From assembly GCA_038237625.1 (NCBI GenBank), contig JBBRYM010000016.1, forward strand, positions 1-64,000: a DNA stretch of 64,000 nt, read 5' to 3'. This document shows positions 50,519-59,830 of this stretch, one piece after another. The stretch's first letter is position 1; every line of letters begins with the position of its first letter. The translations under genes were made by a program, and so were the position numbers. The notes below the pieces were generated by a model. It saw only the letters and a list, made by a program, of their open reading frames with translations. It did no database searches and was not told the DNA's origin. This DNA is from JAWVFM01 sp038237625. Its GTDB lineage: Bacteria; Actinomycetota; Thermoleophilia; Solirubrobacterales; 70-9.

Positions 50519-52764
50519 CAGCCGACCTTTCGCAGCGGCGCGTAGTCGGCCATGAGCTTGCGCTCGGTGGCGTCGGAGGAGAATCTCACGACCACCACGT
50601 TGCCCGGCTCGACGGCGGTCACGACTCCCTCTCCGAAGCTCGCGTGGATCACGTCGTCGCCCGTGCGCAGGGCAAGTACTTCGGCGTTCGGCTCCGCCCG
50701 TGGGGCCGGGGTGCCGAGTGGCGTGCCGAAGCCGCCACTGCGCTCCCAGCCGGTGACTGGCGCCGAACTGTGGCGCTCGACGAGCTCGTCCGGGATCTCA
50801 CGCACGAAGCGGGACTGCAGCGCGTAACCACCGGCGCCGAAGATCCGTCGCTGTCGCGCGGAAGTGACGTAGAGGCGCTCGCGCGCACGCGTGATCCCTA
50901 CGTAACAGAGCCGGCGCTCCTCGGAGAGGTTCCCCTCCTCCATGGAGCGCGAGTGCGGGAACAGGCCCTCCTCGCAGCCGATCAGGAAGACCGTGTCGAA
51001 TTCGAGGCCCTTGGCGTTGTGCAGGGTCATCAGGGTCACGAGGCCGTCGGAGTCGCGCAGCGCGTCCTGGTCGGAGAGCAGGGAGATCTGCGCCAGGAAC
51101 TCCTCCAGGGGCCGATCGCGCTGCGGGCCTTCCACCTCGCGATTCGCGTCGAACTCGCGGGCGACGCCGATGAGCTCGGAGAGGTTGTCGATACGCGCCT
51201 CCGCGGTCACGTCGCCGCGCGCCTCGGCCTCGAGCGCCTCCAGATAGCCCGACTCCGACAGCACTACCTCGACGAGCTCCGCAACCGGCCCGTCGCGCTC
51301 CGCTCGCTGGCGCAGGGAGGCCATGGTCTCGGCGAAGCGGTCGAGCGCCTTCACCGCGCCCGGCCCCAGGGACGGGATCGCATGCGGGCTCGAGAACGCG
51401 TCCCAGACGTCGGCGCCGATCGTGTTCGCGTGCGAGAGCACGCGAGCCTGGGTGCGGTCGCCAATGCCGCGGCGCGGCGAGTTGACGATTCGCTGGAAGG
51501 AGATCGCGTCGGCCGGGTTCGCCAGCAGCGAGAGATAGGCGACCGCGTCCTTGATTTCGGCGCGCTCGTAAAACTTGGTTCCCCCGATCACCTGGTAGGG
51601 CACCTCGTAGCGGACCAGCGTGTCCTCGAGCACCCGGCTCTGGGCGTTCACCCGGTAAAAGCACGCGATCTCGTCGCGCGCCACGGCCTCGTCGGCGACC
51701 AGACGCTCGATCTCGGCGGCGACGTAGCGCCCCTCCTCGTGCTCGTCGGCGAGCTCGGTGACGCGCACGGGCTCGCCGCGCCCCGACTCCGTGAACAGGC
51801 GCTTCGGCTTCTGCTCGACGTTGTGGGAGATGACCGCGTTGGCGGCGTCGAGGATCGTTCCGGTGGAGCGGTAGTTCTGCTCCAGCTTGACGACGGTGGC
51901 GTCGGGAAAGTCCGCTTCGAAGTCGAGGATGTTGCGGATGTCGGCGGATCGGAACCCGTAGACCGACTGCGCATCGTCGCCCACGACCGTCAGGTTTCGC
52001 TCCTCCCCCGCGAGGAGCTGCAGCATCCGGTACTGAACCCGGTTCGTGTCCTGGTACTCGTCGACCAGGATCCACGGGAAGCGCCGCTGGTAGCTCTGCC
52101 GCACGTCCTCGAAGAGCTCGAGAAGGTCGACCACCCGTCCGAGGAGGTCGTCGAAGTCCATGGCGCTGGCCTCGCGCATGCGGCGCTCGTAGAGCTCGGC
52201 GGCGGCGGCCACCGCCACCTCGAACCCCGCCGCGCCCTCGCCGTGAGCCCTCAGGTCGGTGAGGCTGTTCTTCGCCGCCGAGATTCGCGAGCGGATCGCG
52301 CGCGGCGGGTACCGCTTGGGGTCGAGCTCGAGCTCCTCCATCACCCGCTTCAGCATGCGCAGCGAGTCGGCCTCGTCGTAGATGGTGAAGGCACGCTTGT
52401 AGTCCAGCCGCTCCGCCTCGGCGCGCAGGATGCGCGCGCACGCCGAGTGGAAGGTCATCACCCACATCGCCCGCGCGACACCGCCCACGAGAGCACCGAC
52501 ACGCTCGCGCATCTCCCCCGCCGCCTTGTTCGTGAACGTGATCGCGAGGATCTCGCTTGGCATCGCCCTGCCGCTTGCCAGCAGCCGGGCCACCCGGTGC
52601 GTCAGAACCCGGGTCTTGCCGGACCCCGCGCCTGCGAGGACGAGCAAAGGGCCTTCGCCATGCTCGACCGCCCGGCGCTGAGGCGGATTTAGGTCGGCGA
52701 GGAGACGCTCCGCGTAGCTCGCGCCGGGCTGGACCGGAGCTCCCAGATGACTGCCTGTGCTCAT
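50518..52764 (-). CDS. pcrA: ATP-dependent DNA helicase PcrA/UvrD
   Basis: Superfamily 1A 3'-5' helicase for repair and plasmid-type replication. 748 aa. Motifs: Q-motif LNPPQRRAVEH, Walker A AGAGSGKTRVLTHR, Ia TFTNKAAGEM, Walker B ILVDEYQDTN, III VVGDDAQSVYGFR, IV LEQNYRST, V VTLMTLHNAKGLEFDTVFL, VI LCYVGITRARE. The C-terminal Tudor-like PcrA domain (GDDVIHASFGEGVV) is present. TATTCT ends 6 nt before ATG. Confidence 0.96.
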   Translation of the reverse strand: MSTGSHLGAPVQPGASYAERLLADLNPPQRRAVEHGEGPLLVLAGAGSGKTRVLTHRVARLLASGRAMPSEILAITFTNKAAGEMRERVGALVGGVARAMWVMTFHSACARILRAEAERLDYKRAFTIYDEADSLRMLKRVMEELELDPKRYPPRAIRSRISAAKNSLTDLRAHGEGAAGFEVAVAAAAELYERRMREASAMDFDDLLGRVVDLLELFEDVRQSYQRRFPWILVDEYQDTNRVQYRMLQLLAGEERNLTVVGDDAQSVYGFRSADIRNILDFEADFPDATVVKLEQNYRSTGTILDAANAVISHNVEQKPKRLFTESGRGEPVRVTELADEHEEGRYVAAEIERLVADEAVARDEIACFYRVNAQSRVLEDTLVRYEVPYQVIGGTKFYERAEIKDAVAYLSLLANPADAISFQRIVNSPRRGIGDRTQARVLSHANTIGADVWDAFSSPHAIPSLGPGAVKALDRFAETMASLRQRAERDGPVAELVEVVLSESGYLEALEAEARGDVTAEARIDNLSELIGVAREFDANREVEGPQRDRPLEEFLAQISLLSDQDALRDSDGLVTLMTLHNAKGLEFDTVFLIGCEEGLFPHSRSMEEGNLSEERRLCYVGITRARERLYVTSARQRRIFGAGGYALQSRFVREIPDELVERHSSAPVTGWERSGGFGTPLGTPAPRAEPNAEVLALRTGDDVIHASFGEGVVTAVEPGNVVVVRFSSDATERKLMADYAPLRKVG

Positions 52765-52811
52765 CGCCCGAGAATAACCAGGGCCGGCGATGCCTCAGGG
52801 TGGGGCCGCTT

Positions 52812-53542
52812 TCAGCCCCCGGCCGACGAGGGCCCGTGCTCGGGATGGATCTCCGCAACCTCGGCCGAGGCGGAGCGCCCGTCGAGCTCCGCGAGGCGCG
52901 ACTCGAGCGACGCGACCCGCTCGGAGAGGGCTCGGATGGCGTCCGCCACGGGGTCCGGGAGATGGATCCAGTCGGCGTCGGGACCTTCGACCGGCCGCCC
53001 CTCGACCCGCACGGGATGCCCGGGGTTGCCGACGACGGTCGCGTTAGCCGGGACGTCCTTGACGACCACGCTGTTGGCGCCGATCTTCGCGCCCCGTCCC
53101 ACATCGATCGGGCCCAGCAGCTTCGCTCCCGATCCCACCGTCACGTCATCGCCCACCGTCGGGTGGCGTTTTCCCCGCGCGAAGCCGGTGCCTCCGAGCG
53201 TGACGCCCTGGTAGATGGTGACGCGGTCACCGATCTCGGCGGTTTCGCCAATGACCACGCCCGCACCGTGGTCGATGAACGGCTCGGCGCCAATCCGGGC
53301 GGCAGGGTGGATCTCGACGCCGGTGACCGCCCGCGAGGCGTAGGCGACGCCATGCGGGACCAACGGCACTCCGGCACTGTGGAGCGCGTGCGAGAGACGG
53401 TGCGCAAGTATTGCCTGCACACCGCCCCAGCTGGAGAGGATCGCGAGCGAGCCCACGCCCCGGGCCGCCGGGTCGCGATCCCGCGCCGCAGCGATGTCGC
53501 TGCGCACCTCGTGCGCGGCCCTCGTCAGCAGCTCCAGGCCTC

Positions 53543-53546
<4 letters not shown>
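52812..53546 (-). CDS. cysE: Serine O-acetyltransferase
   Basis: Hexapeptide-repeat enzyme that makes O-acetylserine for CysK. 244 aa. The left-handed beta-helix is plain (GAGVVIGETAEIGDRVTIYQGVTLGG), with His residues in EIHPAARIG and FIDHGAG forming the active site, and GNPGHPVRV near its end. A further 50 C-terminal residues include a coiled segment (ALSERVASLESRLAELDG). ATG 53546 overlaps the cysK stop. Confidence 0.93.
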
Positions 53547-54489
<943 letters not shown>

Positions 54490-54490
<1 letters not shown>

Positions 54491-54888
54491 CAGATGTAGT
54501 ACATCCCGGCTCCGGCCTCTTCAGCCTCGCGGCGAGCCACGTCGGCGATGGTGGTTGACCGGAATACCTCGCGGAGAGCCTCGACCCCCTCGTCCCAGAT
54601 GCCTCCGGCCTCCTTCCCTTCCTCGCCGAGTCGCCCATCGAGCGCCTGAACCACGTCGAGCACCGTGATCGATTCCGCGGGCCGGGCGAGGCTGTAGCCG
54701 CCACGGACTCCGCGCTGGCTGGAGAGGAGACCGTCCCGGCGCAGGGTCGAAAACAGCTGCTCGAGGAATTGCACCGGCATCTGGCGGCGCTCGGCGACTT
54801 GGGCGATCGGAACCGGGCGGTCGCCGGCGCGCGCCAGTTCGGCCAACGCGACCACCGCATAGCGAGACTTCGAGGTCACCGAGATCAT
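54490..54888 (-). CDS. Rrf2-family regulator (CymR-like)
   Basis: 132 aa. Winged helix YAVVALAELARAGDRPVPIAQVAERRQMPVQFLEQLFSTLRRDGLLSSQRGVRGGYSLARP is the Rrf2 core. It has no cysteine, so it cannot hold an Fe-S cluster as IscR or NsrR do, and fits the CymR class that senses cysteine status through CysK. It is the first gene of rrf2-cysK-cysE (TGATG overlap with cysK), which supports this. Confidence 0.88.
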
Positions 54889-54900
54889 TGCCGTCCTTTG

Positions 54901-54921
54901 TACCGAACGAAATCAGCGGTA
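54901..54921. promoter_or_regulatory. Candidate operator upstream of rrf2
   Basis: TACCG-N11-CGGTA inverted repeat 12 nt ahead of the rrf2 ATG, overlapping where the promoter should be. Plausible autoregulatory Rrf2 site, not proven. Confidence 0.35.
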
Positions 54922-54960
54922 GCAGCGGCCGAGGCGATTCCGGGCGATCCCTGGCGGCGC

Positions 54961-55023
54961 TAGTATCGACCGAAGTCTCGCCGCGGCCTATTTTTCGGCA
55001 GGGATCGCCTGCGCCGCGAGACT
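54961..55023 (+). promoter_or_regulatory. Promoter and leader hairpin of the response regulator
   Basis: TTCCGG, 17 nt, TAGTAT (54961-54966), then a leader that folds: AGTCTC/GAGACT (54974-54979 with 55018-55023) and GCGGC/GCCGC (54983-54987 with 55013-55017), with a U-rich loop CUAUUUUU. Confidence 0.4.
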
Positions 55024-55034
55024 GAGCTGGGTCC

Positions 55035-55688
55035 GTGAGAAGCCGTAGTCCCAAAATGCGGAGAGAGGTGAGGCGTTGCCTCGTCATCGACGCGCACCCG
55101 ACGATTCGCCTGGGCGTTCGCAACCTGCTTGCGGGCCGCTACGAGGTCGCAGAGGCAAGCGACTGGGCGACGGGCGTCGAAATGGTCACACAGGTGGAGG
55201 ACTTCGATGTGGCAATCGTCGACATGAGCCGAAACGGTGCCGCCGAGATGAACGGCGATGACTCTCCGCTCGCTCCGATCCGGGCCCTGCGACGCGCGCG
55301 GTCGGGGCTCGGCATCGTCGCGCACGACGCCAGACCGCATCGGCTCGCGGCGACGGATGCCCTGAACGCGGGGGCCACCGCCTACGTGGGCAAAAGCTCA
55401 CCACCCGATCAGCTTGCCAGCGCCGTCGACTGCGCCGCGGAGTCGGAGCGGTTCGTCGATCCGGCGGCGCGCCGGCACACCGGCCCGCGAAGCTCGACGC
55501 TCACGCGCCGCCAGCGGCAGATCCTGCAGCTGTTTGCGGACGGCGGCAGGACAGCAGAGGTCGCCCGCAGGCTCGAGCTCAGCTCCGAGACCGTGCGTGC
55601 TCACACCAAGGGCATCCTCGCTCGGCTCGGAGCCCGCGACCGTGCGCACGCCGTCGCCAAGGCCCTGCGGTCCGGCATGATCGTTTAG
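55035..55688 (+). CDS. NarL/FixJ-type response regulator (orphan)
   Basis: 217 aa from GTG 55035 (ATG 55056 also possible). Receiver domain with acidic DAHPTIRLGVRNLL start, phospho-acceptor Asp in DVAIVDMS and Lys in AYVGKSS; the usual Thr/Ser switch residue appears to be replaced by Ala in GIVAHDA. LuxR HTH LTRRQRQILQLFADGGRTAEVARRLELSSETVRAHTKGILARLG at the C terminus. No histidine kinase is nearby. It converges on the HDOD-LuxR gene, which has a similar output domain. Confidence 0.88.
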   Translation: MRSRSPKMRREVRRCLVIDAHPTIRLGVRNLLAGRYEVAEASDWATGVEMVTQVEDFDVAIVDMSRNGAAEMNGDDSPLAPIRALRRARSGLGIVAHDARPHRLAATDALNAGATAYVGKSSPPDQLASAVDCAAESERFVDPAARRHTGPRSSTLTRRQRQILQLFADGGRTAEVARRLELSSETVRAHTKGILARLGARDRAHAVAKALRSGMIV

Positions 55689-55747
55689 CCGCGGCAGTGC
55701 GGTCCGGCAGGATCGTCTAGCCGCTGCCGCCCGGCAACGAAGCTGGA

Positions 55748-56878
55748 CTAGATCCAACCCTTGTCGCGCGCGATCAGCACCGCCTGCGCACGATCGACCG
55801 CCCCGACTTTGCGGTACACGTTGTGGAGGTGGGTCCGAATAGTGGAGACCGATAGGGAAAGCTCCTGGGCGATCTGCTTGTAGACCTTGCCCTCCGCAAG
55901 CCCGCGAAGGGCATCGATCTCGCGGACGGAGAGAGGGCAGGGCTCCTGCTCGCGGCGACGAGGCGTGGCGCCGTAGGGAAACTCGTAAACCAGCGCACGG
56001 ACTCGGGCCTCGTCGATGTTCAGGGCCGACCCGGCCTCGACAAGAGATTCGGCGGCCACACGGCCGCCCGCGCCCTGGTTGGCGACCAGGTCGGCGAGGC
56101 GAACCACGGCAGCCAGACCCTGAGCGTCAGGAGCGTGATGGCGCTCGATCGCGCCGGCCACATGGGGCGGGACTCCCCACCGCCGCGCCAGGACGGCGCC
56201 CACGAGGGCGTGGTCGATGCCGAGTTCGCGCCGTTCGACGCGAAGTCGATCCTCAGGTGTCAGCCGCGGGTCGAGCGTGGGATCGAAGTCGGTGTGAAGC
56301 TGGAAGATCACCAGGCGACCGACGTCGTGCAAAAGGGCGGCGACTGCCAGCTCGTCCCTGCTTCCCACCCGCACGTGATCGGCGATCCGGTCGGCCGCAT
56401 CCCTGACTGCGACGGCGTGGCGGCGGAAGCGCTCCTCGCGCTGAATCGAGCTCCCTGGGCCGAGCAGATCGTAGGTCTCCAGCGAGCCCGCGATGAGCCG
56501 GACCCCCTCCGGGGTGAGCGCCTCAACGGCCTCGCGAACTCCCTCGCAGCGGCCGGGTGGCCCGCCCCCGTTGTTCGCGGCTCGCATGACGGCGATCGTC
56601 AGGCCGCAGTCGGACTCGATCGCCTCGGCGAGATCAGCGGTCGACGCCGCCGGCGAGTCGGTGATCGCCAGGAGCCTGGTGCGGGCCTCGCGCAGCACTC
56701 GCATCGACGAGACGACGTCGAAGGCGTCTGCCAGCCGCAGGCCGCCAGTGCCCATCTGCCCCTCGCTGCGGCGCGGTGGAGTCGAATGTATTTCCGGGCT
56801 GGGCTTGAGTACGGCGACGGCGCTCACAGTCGTCTCTTGCTCCCATTCGAGGGCGCGTCGTGCGCCCGGTGCATCCAC
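55748..56878 (-). CDS. HDOD domain protein fused to a LuxR-type HTH
   Basis: 376 aa from GTG 56878 (ATG 56755 also possible). HDOD/HD-GYP-like region about 50-290 with an intact HD pair (LLHDVG, His184-Asp185) and IERHHAPD, so metal binding is possible, unlike many degenerate HDOD domains. The last ~65 residues are a LuxR HTH: LSVREIDALRGLAEGKVYKQIAQELSLSVSTIRTHLHNVYRKVG. The combination suggests a one-component regulator whose signal is read by the HDOD part. Its 5' leader holds a 13-bp-stem inverted repeat. Confidence 0.82.
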   Translation of the reverse strand: MDAPGARRALEWEQETTVSAVAVLKPSPEIHSTPPRRSEGQMGTGGLRLADAFDVVSSMRVLREARTRLLAITDSPAASTADLAEAIESDCGLTIAVMRAANNGGGPPGRCEGVREAVEALTPEGVRLIAGSLETYDLLGPGSSIQREERFRRHAVAVRDAADRIADHVRVGSRDELAVAALLHDVGRLVIFQLHTDFDPTLDPRLTPEDRLRVERRELGIDHALVGAVLARRWGVPPHVAGAIERHHAPDAQGLAAVVRLADLVANQGAGGRVAAESLVEAGSALNIDEARVRALVYEFPYGATPRRREQEPCPLSVREIDALRGLAEGKVYKQIAQELSLSVSTIRTHLHNVYRKVGAVDRAQAVLIARDKGWI

Positions 56879-56917
56879 TATTCGTTGAGGTCATCGGCAA
56901 ATTGCTGGCGCTTACTT

Positions 56918-56971
56918 AGCCTCTAGGGGCAATGACGAACCCATGGCATTGAGGATTCGCCCCTAGAGGCT
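56918..56971. repeat. 13-bp inverted repeat in the HDOD gene leader
   Basis: AGCCTCTAGGGGC and its exact complement GCCCCTAGAGGCT enclose 28 nt. The core CCTCTAGG recurs once more at about 57122-57129. Either an operator or a stable RNA hairpin about 40 nt upstream of the HDOD start. Confidence 0.55.
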
Positions 56972-56998
56972 TGATGGGGGTTAGGCGCGTGCGCGGGG

Positions 56999-57097
56999 GC
57001 GCCTGGAAGCGAGCTGGGCGCGCTCGACGCGCGAAGCCCATACCAGAAGGTACGGGCGAGTCGCGGAGAGCCCGATCCAGCGACGCTGCCCAGGCGT
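56999..57097. other. Multi-hairpin structured intergenic segment, candidate ncRNA
   Basis: An 8-bp closing stem (GCGCCTGG 56999-57006 with CCAGGCGT 57090-57097) encloses three hairpins: GCGCG/CGCGC at 57018-57032; a 9-bp stem with one A-C mismatch and a 4-nt loop at 57036-57057; and GTCGC-GGA/TCC-A-GCGAC at 57060-57084. No reading frame here resembles protein, and it does not fit a tRNA: no T-loop sequence. Strand cannot be decided; on the minus strand it is between gltX and the HDOD gene. Confidence 0.4.
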
Positions 57098-57117
57098 CAT
57101 CCGCGTGCGTGGATGAC
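57096..57117 (-). terminator. Hairpin after gltX
   Basis: GTCATCC-GCGTGCGT-GGATGAC, 7-bp stem, 29 bp beyond the gltX stop. No U-run; probably the gltX transcript end. Confidence 0.45.
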
Positions 57118-57145
57118 CCACATCAGGCCTCTAGGTGAGTGCGAC

Positions 57146-58543
57146 TCAAGCGACCAGGCGCGCGAGTGCCGCCTCGATGCGAGAAAGCGCGGCTTCCTTG
57201 CCGAGGGCCGCGAGCGTGTCGAAGATCCCGGGCGAGACCGAGCTTCCGGTTACGGCCACCCGAATCGGCTGGTAGACGGCTCCCGGCTTCAGGTCCAAGG
57301 CCTCGGGAAGCGGCGTCAACGCCGCCTCGATGGCCAGCGCGTCCCAAGACTGCAGTCCGCCAAGGGCCTCAAGGGCCGCCCGCAGCGACGGCACCGCCCC
57401 TTTCCGCATGACCTTCCCCCAGGCCTTTTCGTCGTAGGCGACCTCCCCGAAGAGGAATGCGACGAGGCGCCATGCCTCACCGAGGGTCTGGGCCTTCTCG
57501 CGCACGATCTCGCACGCCGCCCGCCTCTCGTCCGCCCCGGCCGCGGCGAAGCGGTCCGCGGCATCGGGGTCTGCCACCTCCAGGTACGCGCGCAGGCGGG
57601 GTTCATACTCGGCTGGATCGAGAGCTCGTAGGTGGCGTCCGTTCAGCCAGCGCAGCTTTTGCTCGTCGAAGATCGCCGCCGCCCGCCCGACTCGGTCGAT
57701 CGAGAACCTCGCGGTCAGCTCGTCCGTGCTCATGACCGTCGCGTCGTCTTCCGCGCCCCAGCCCAGCAACGCCAGGTAGTTGCGTACGGCAGCGGGCAAA
57801 TACCCCTTGTCGCGAAGCTCCTGGACGGATGCGGCGCCATGGCGCTTGGAGAGCTTGCCGCCATCCGGCCCGTGCAGGAGAGGCAAATGCGCATAGCGCG
57901 GAGGCTGAGCGCCGAGGGCGGCGATCATCAGCAACTGCTTCGGCGTGTTGGAAAGGTGGTCATCGCCGCGCACCACATCGGTGACGCCCATCTCGAGGTC
58001 GTCGACGGCGACGGCGAGGTTGTAGAGCGGCGTGCCGTCGCCGCGGGCGATGACGAAGTCGTCGAGGGCCTGGTTCGGGAACGACACCGGCCCTCGGATC
58101 AGGTCGTCGACCACGGTCGCCCCCTCGTCCGGCACGCGCAGGCGGATCGCCGCGCCCTCCTCCGCCCTCGACTCGCCGCGATAGGCCGCGCCGCCGTGGG
58201 CCTCCTTCCAGGCCCACACGTCCTCGGCGCTGGAGGGGTCCGGGTAGGCCGCTCCGTCGTCGATCAGCCGCTTCAGCGCTTCAGCGTGCCGATCGCGGCG
58301 CTCTCGCTGGGAAACCGGGGCGCCATCCCAGTCGAGCTCCAGCCAGGTGAGCGCCTCGATGATCTGCGCGACGTTGCCTGGAGTCGAGCGCTCCAGGTCC
58401 GTGTCCTCGATTCGCAGGGCCATGGTCCCGCCCGAGCCCCGCGCCGCGAGCCAGTTGTACAGTGCCGTCCGCGCGCCGCCGATATGAAGCGCACCGGTCG
58501 GCGAGGGAGCAAAGCGAAAGCGAGGCGTGGAGGCGGAATGCAT
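57146..58543 (-). CDS. gltX: Glutamyl-tRNA synthetase
   Basis: Class I synthetase, 465 aa. HIGG at residues 20-23 (RFAPSPTGALHIGGART), KLSKR at 230-234 and a C-terminal anticodon domain of the GluRS type. With gatCAB in the same window and no glnS seen, it is probably non-discriminating, charging both tRNA-Glu and tRNA-Gln with Glu. ATG 58543 lies only 2 bp from the divergent nfo ATG, in the palindrome GCATCGATGC. Confidence 0.95.
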   Translation of the reverse strand: MHSASTPRFRFAPSPTGALHIGGARTALYNWLAARGSGGTMALRIEDTDLERSTPGNVAQIIEALTWLELDWDGAPVSQRERRDRHAEALKRLIDDGAAYPDPSSAEDVWAWKEAHGGAAYRGESRAEEGAAIRLRVPDEGATVVDDLIRGPVSFPNQALDDFVIARGDGTPLYNLAVAVDDLEMGVTDVVRGDDHLSNTPKQLLMIAALGAQPPRYAHLPLLHGPDGGKLSKRHGAASVQELRDKGYLPAAVRNYLALLGWGAEDDATVMSTDELTARFSIDRVGRAAAIFDEQKLRWLNGRHLRALDPAEYEPRLRAYLEVADPDAADRFAAAGADERRAACEIVREKAQTLGEAWRLVAFLFGEVAYDEKAWGKVMRKGAVPSLRAALEALGGLQSWDALAIEAALTPLPEALDLKPGAVYQPIRVAVTGSSVSPGIFDTLAALGKEAALSRIEAALARLVA

Positions 58544-58545
58544 CG

Positions 58546-59448
58546 ATGCTGATCGGCGCTCATGTTTCCACAGCGGGCGGCTTGGCCAACGCCCTGCAGC
58601 GCGGCGTGGGCCTGGAATGCGACGCGATCCAGATCTTCCCCCAGAGTCCCAGGGCATGGCGACCGACGTCGTACACGGAGTCGGACCTCGCCGCATACCG
58701 CGAGGCCCGCGCCGGATCGCGCGTGCAGGCGACCCTGATCCACGCCATCTACCTGATCAACTGCGCGAGCCGCGAGACGGAGGTCAAGCGCAAGTCCGCG
58801 GCGGCGCTCGCCCATGCGCTGCGGGTGGGCGACGGCATCGAGGCCACCGGAGTCGTGCTTCATGCCGGTGCGCGCAAGGGAGAGCCCCACGCTGCGTCGA
58901 TGCAACGCGCCGCCAAGGCCATCAAAGCCGCCCTCGACGGCTCCGAATCCTGCGCGCTCCTGCTTGAGAACACCGCGGGGACCCAGGGGCCCCTCGGCCG
59001 CGACCTCGACGAGCTGGCCGAGCTCATCGAGCTTGCCGGCGCGGGAAAGAGGCTCGGCATCTGCATCGACTGTTGTCACCTCTTCGCCTCGGGCCGCGAT
59101 ATCGGCGATCCCGACGGCTTGACCGAGCTGGTCGACGAGCTCGAGGCGAAGGTCGGGCTGGATCGGCTCCGCGCGCTCCACGTCAACGACTCGGCGGTCG
59201 CGCTGGGAGCCAACCGTGACAAGCACGCGAACATCGGCAAGGGCGAGCTGGGTAGGCGCGGGATCGCAACCTTCCTCTCCGAGCCGCGCTTCGAAGGCCT
59301 CCCGGCGGTGCTCGAAACCCCCGGACCCGACGGCCACGGGCCTGACCTAGCTGAGGTCAGAACGACGAAGCGCCTGCGCAGAGACGGGCTCGGCAGGCGC
59401 TCCGGTAGCCCCCGAGCCCACAACCCTCCTACGCGATCGCGTCTCTGA
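58546..59448 (+). CDS. nfo: Endonuclease IV (AP endonuclease)
   Basis: Zinc-dependent AP endonuclease of base-excision repair. 300 aa. MLIGAHVSTAGGLANA, QIFPQSPRAW, VLHAGARKG, LLENTAGTQG, CIDCCHLFASG and HVNDSAVALGANRDKHANIGKGELG include the His/Asp/Glu metal ligands of the TIM barrel. The last ~25 residues are Arg-rich and extend past the conserved end. ATG 58546 has GGAGG 12 nt upstream, inside gltX. Its 3' end overlaps the convergent gene by 20 bp. Confidence 0.93.
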   Translation: MLIGAHVSTAGGLANALQRGVGLECDAIQIFPQSPRAWRPTSYTESDLAAYREARAGSRVQATLIHAIYLINCASRETEVKRKSAAALAHALRVGDGIEATGVVLHAGARKGEPHAASMQRAAKAIKAALDGSESCALLLENTAGTQGPLGRDLDELAELIELAGAGKRLGICIDCCHLFASGRDIGDPDGLTELVDELEAKVGLDRLRALHVNDSAVALGANRDKHANIGKGELGRRGIATFLSEPRFEGLPAVLETPGPDGHGPDLAEVRTTKRLRRDGLGRRSGSPRAHNPPTRSRL

Positions 59449-59821
59449 GGTCGAATGCCTGGATGTCGTCGGCACAGTCGAAGAACTTGGGATTGACACA
59501 GCTGTGCGCGGGGCCCGCTCCCTCGTAGGAGGGCTCGACGCGGAACTGGCATTGTGGCATCGGCGTGCCCGTCAGCTTGATCCCGCCGTAGCCGCCGGTG
59601 ACCTCCGCGGCCTCGAAGAGGTCGACGTCGATCTCGGCTGCGAACACCTTGTTCATGCAGCCCATGTAGCGGTTGCCGGAGAGCGGATCGAAGTAGCTGT
59701 AGAGGAATCGACAGCGGAGCTCGAGGCAGCCACGGGGCTCGATCAGCTTGTCGCAGAACGTCCGGCACTCACGGCATTCGCCATGGCGAATCTTGTCCGG
59801 ACCGCGCTGCTTGAGGGCCAC
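59429..59821 (-). CDS. Nine-cysteine protein of unknown function
   Basis: 130 aa from GTG 59821. Cys at 16, 19, 23, 32, 37, 55, 91, 108 and 116, starting CRECRTFCDKL and later RGCLELRC. The spacing suggests a bound metal or Fe-S cluster. Other blocks: FDPLSGNRYMGCMNKVFAAEIDVDLF, HSCVNPKFFDCADDI. No family is recognised. It sits 9 bp downstream of dnaE and is probably cotranscribed with it. Confidence 0.7.
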   Translation of the reverse strand: MALKQRGPDKIRHGECRECRTFCDKLIEPRGCLELRCRFLYSYFDPLSGNRYMGCMNKVFAAEIDVDLFEAAEVTGGYGGIKLTGTPMPQCQFRVEPSYEGAGPAHSCVNPKFFDCADDIQAFDLRDAIA

Positions 59822-59830
59822 GTGAGGAGT

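Noticed and set aside
50644..52692. 682-aa plus-strand frame opposite pcrA
   Set aside because: Antisense shadow of a GC-rich gene; low-complexity Arg/Leu/Val composition and no motif.
56999..57097. tRNA (including selenocysteine tRNA) in the structured gap
   Set aside because: An 8-bp closing stem and about 99 nt invite the idea, but no TTCGANNCC T-loop or anticodon arm of 7-nt loop is present on either strand.
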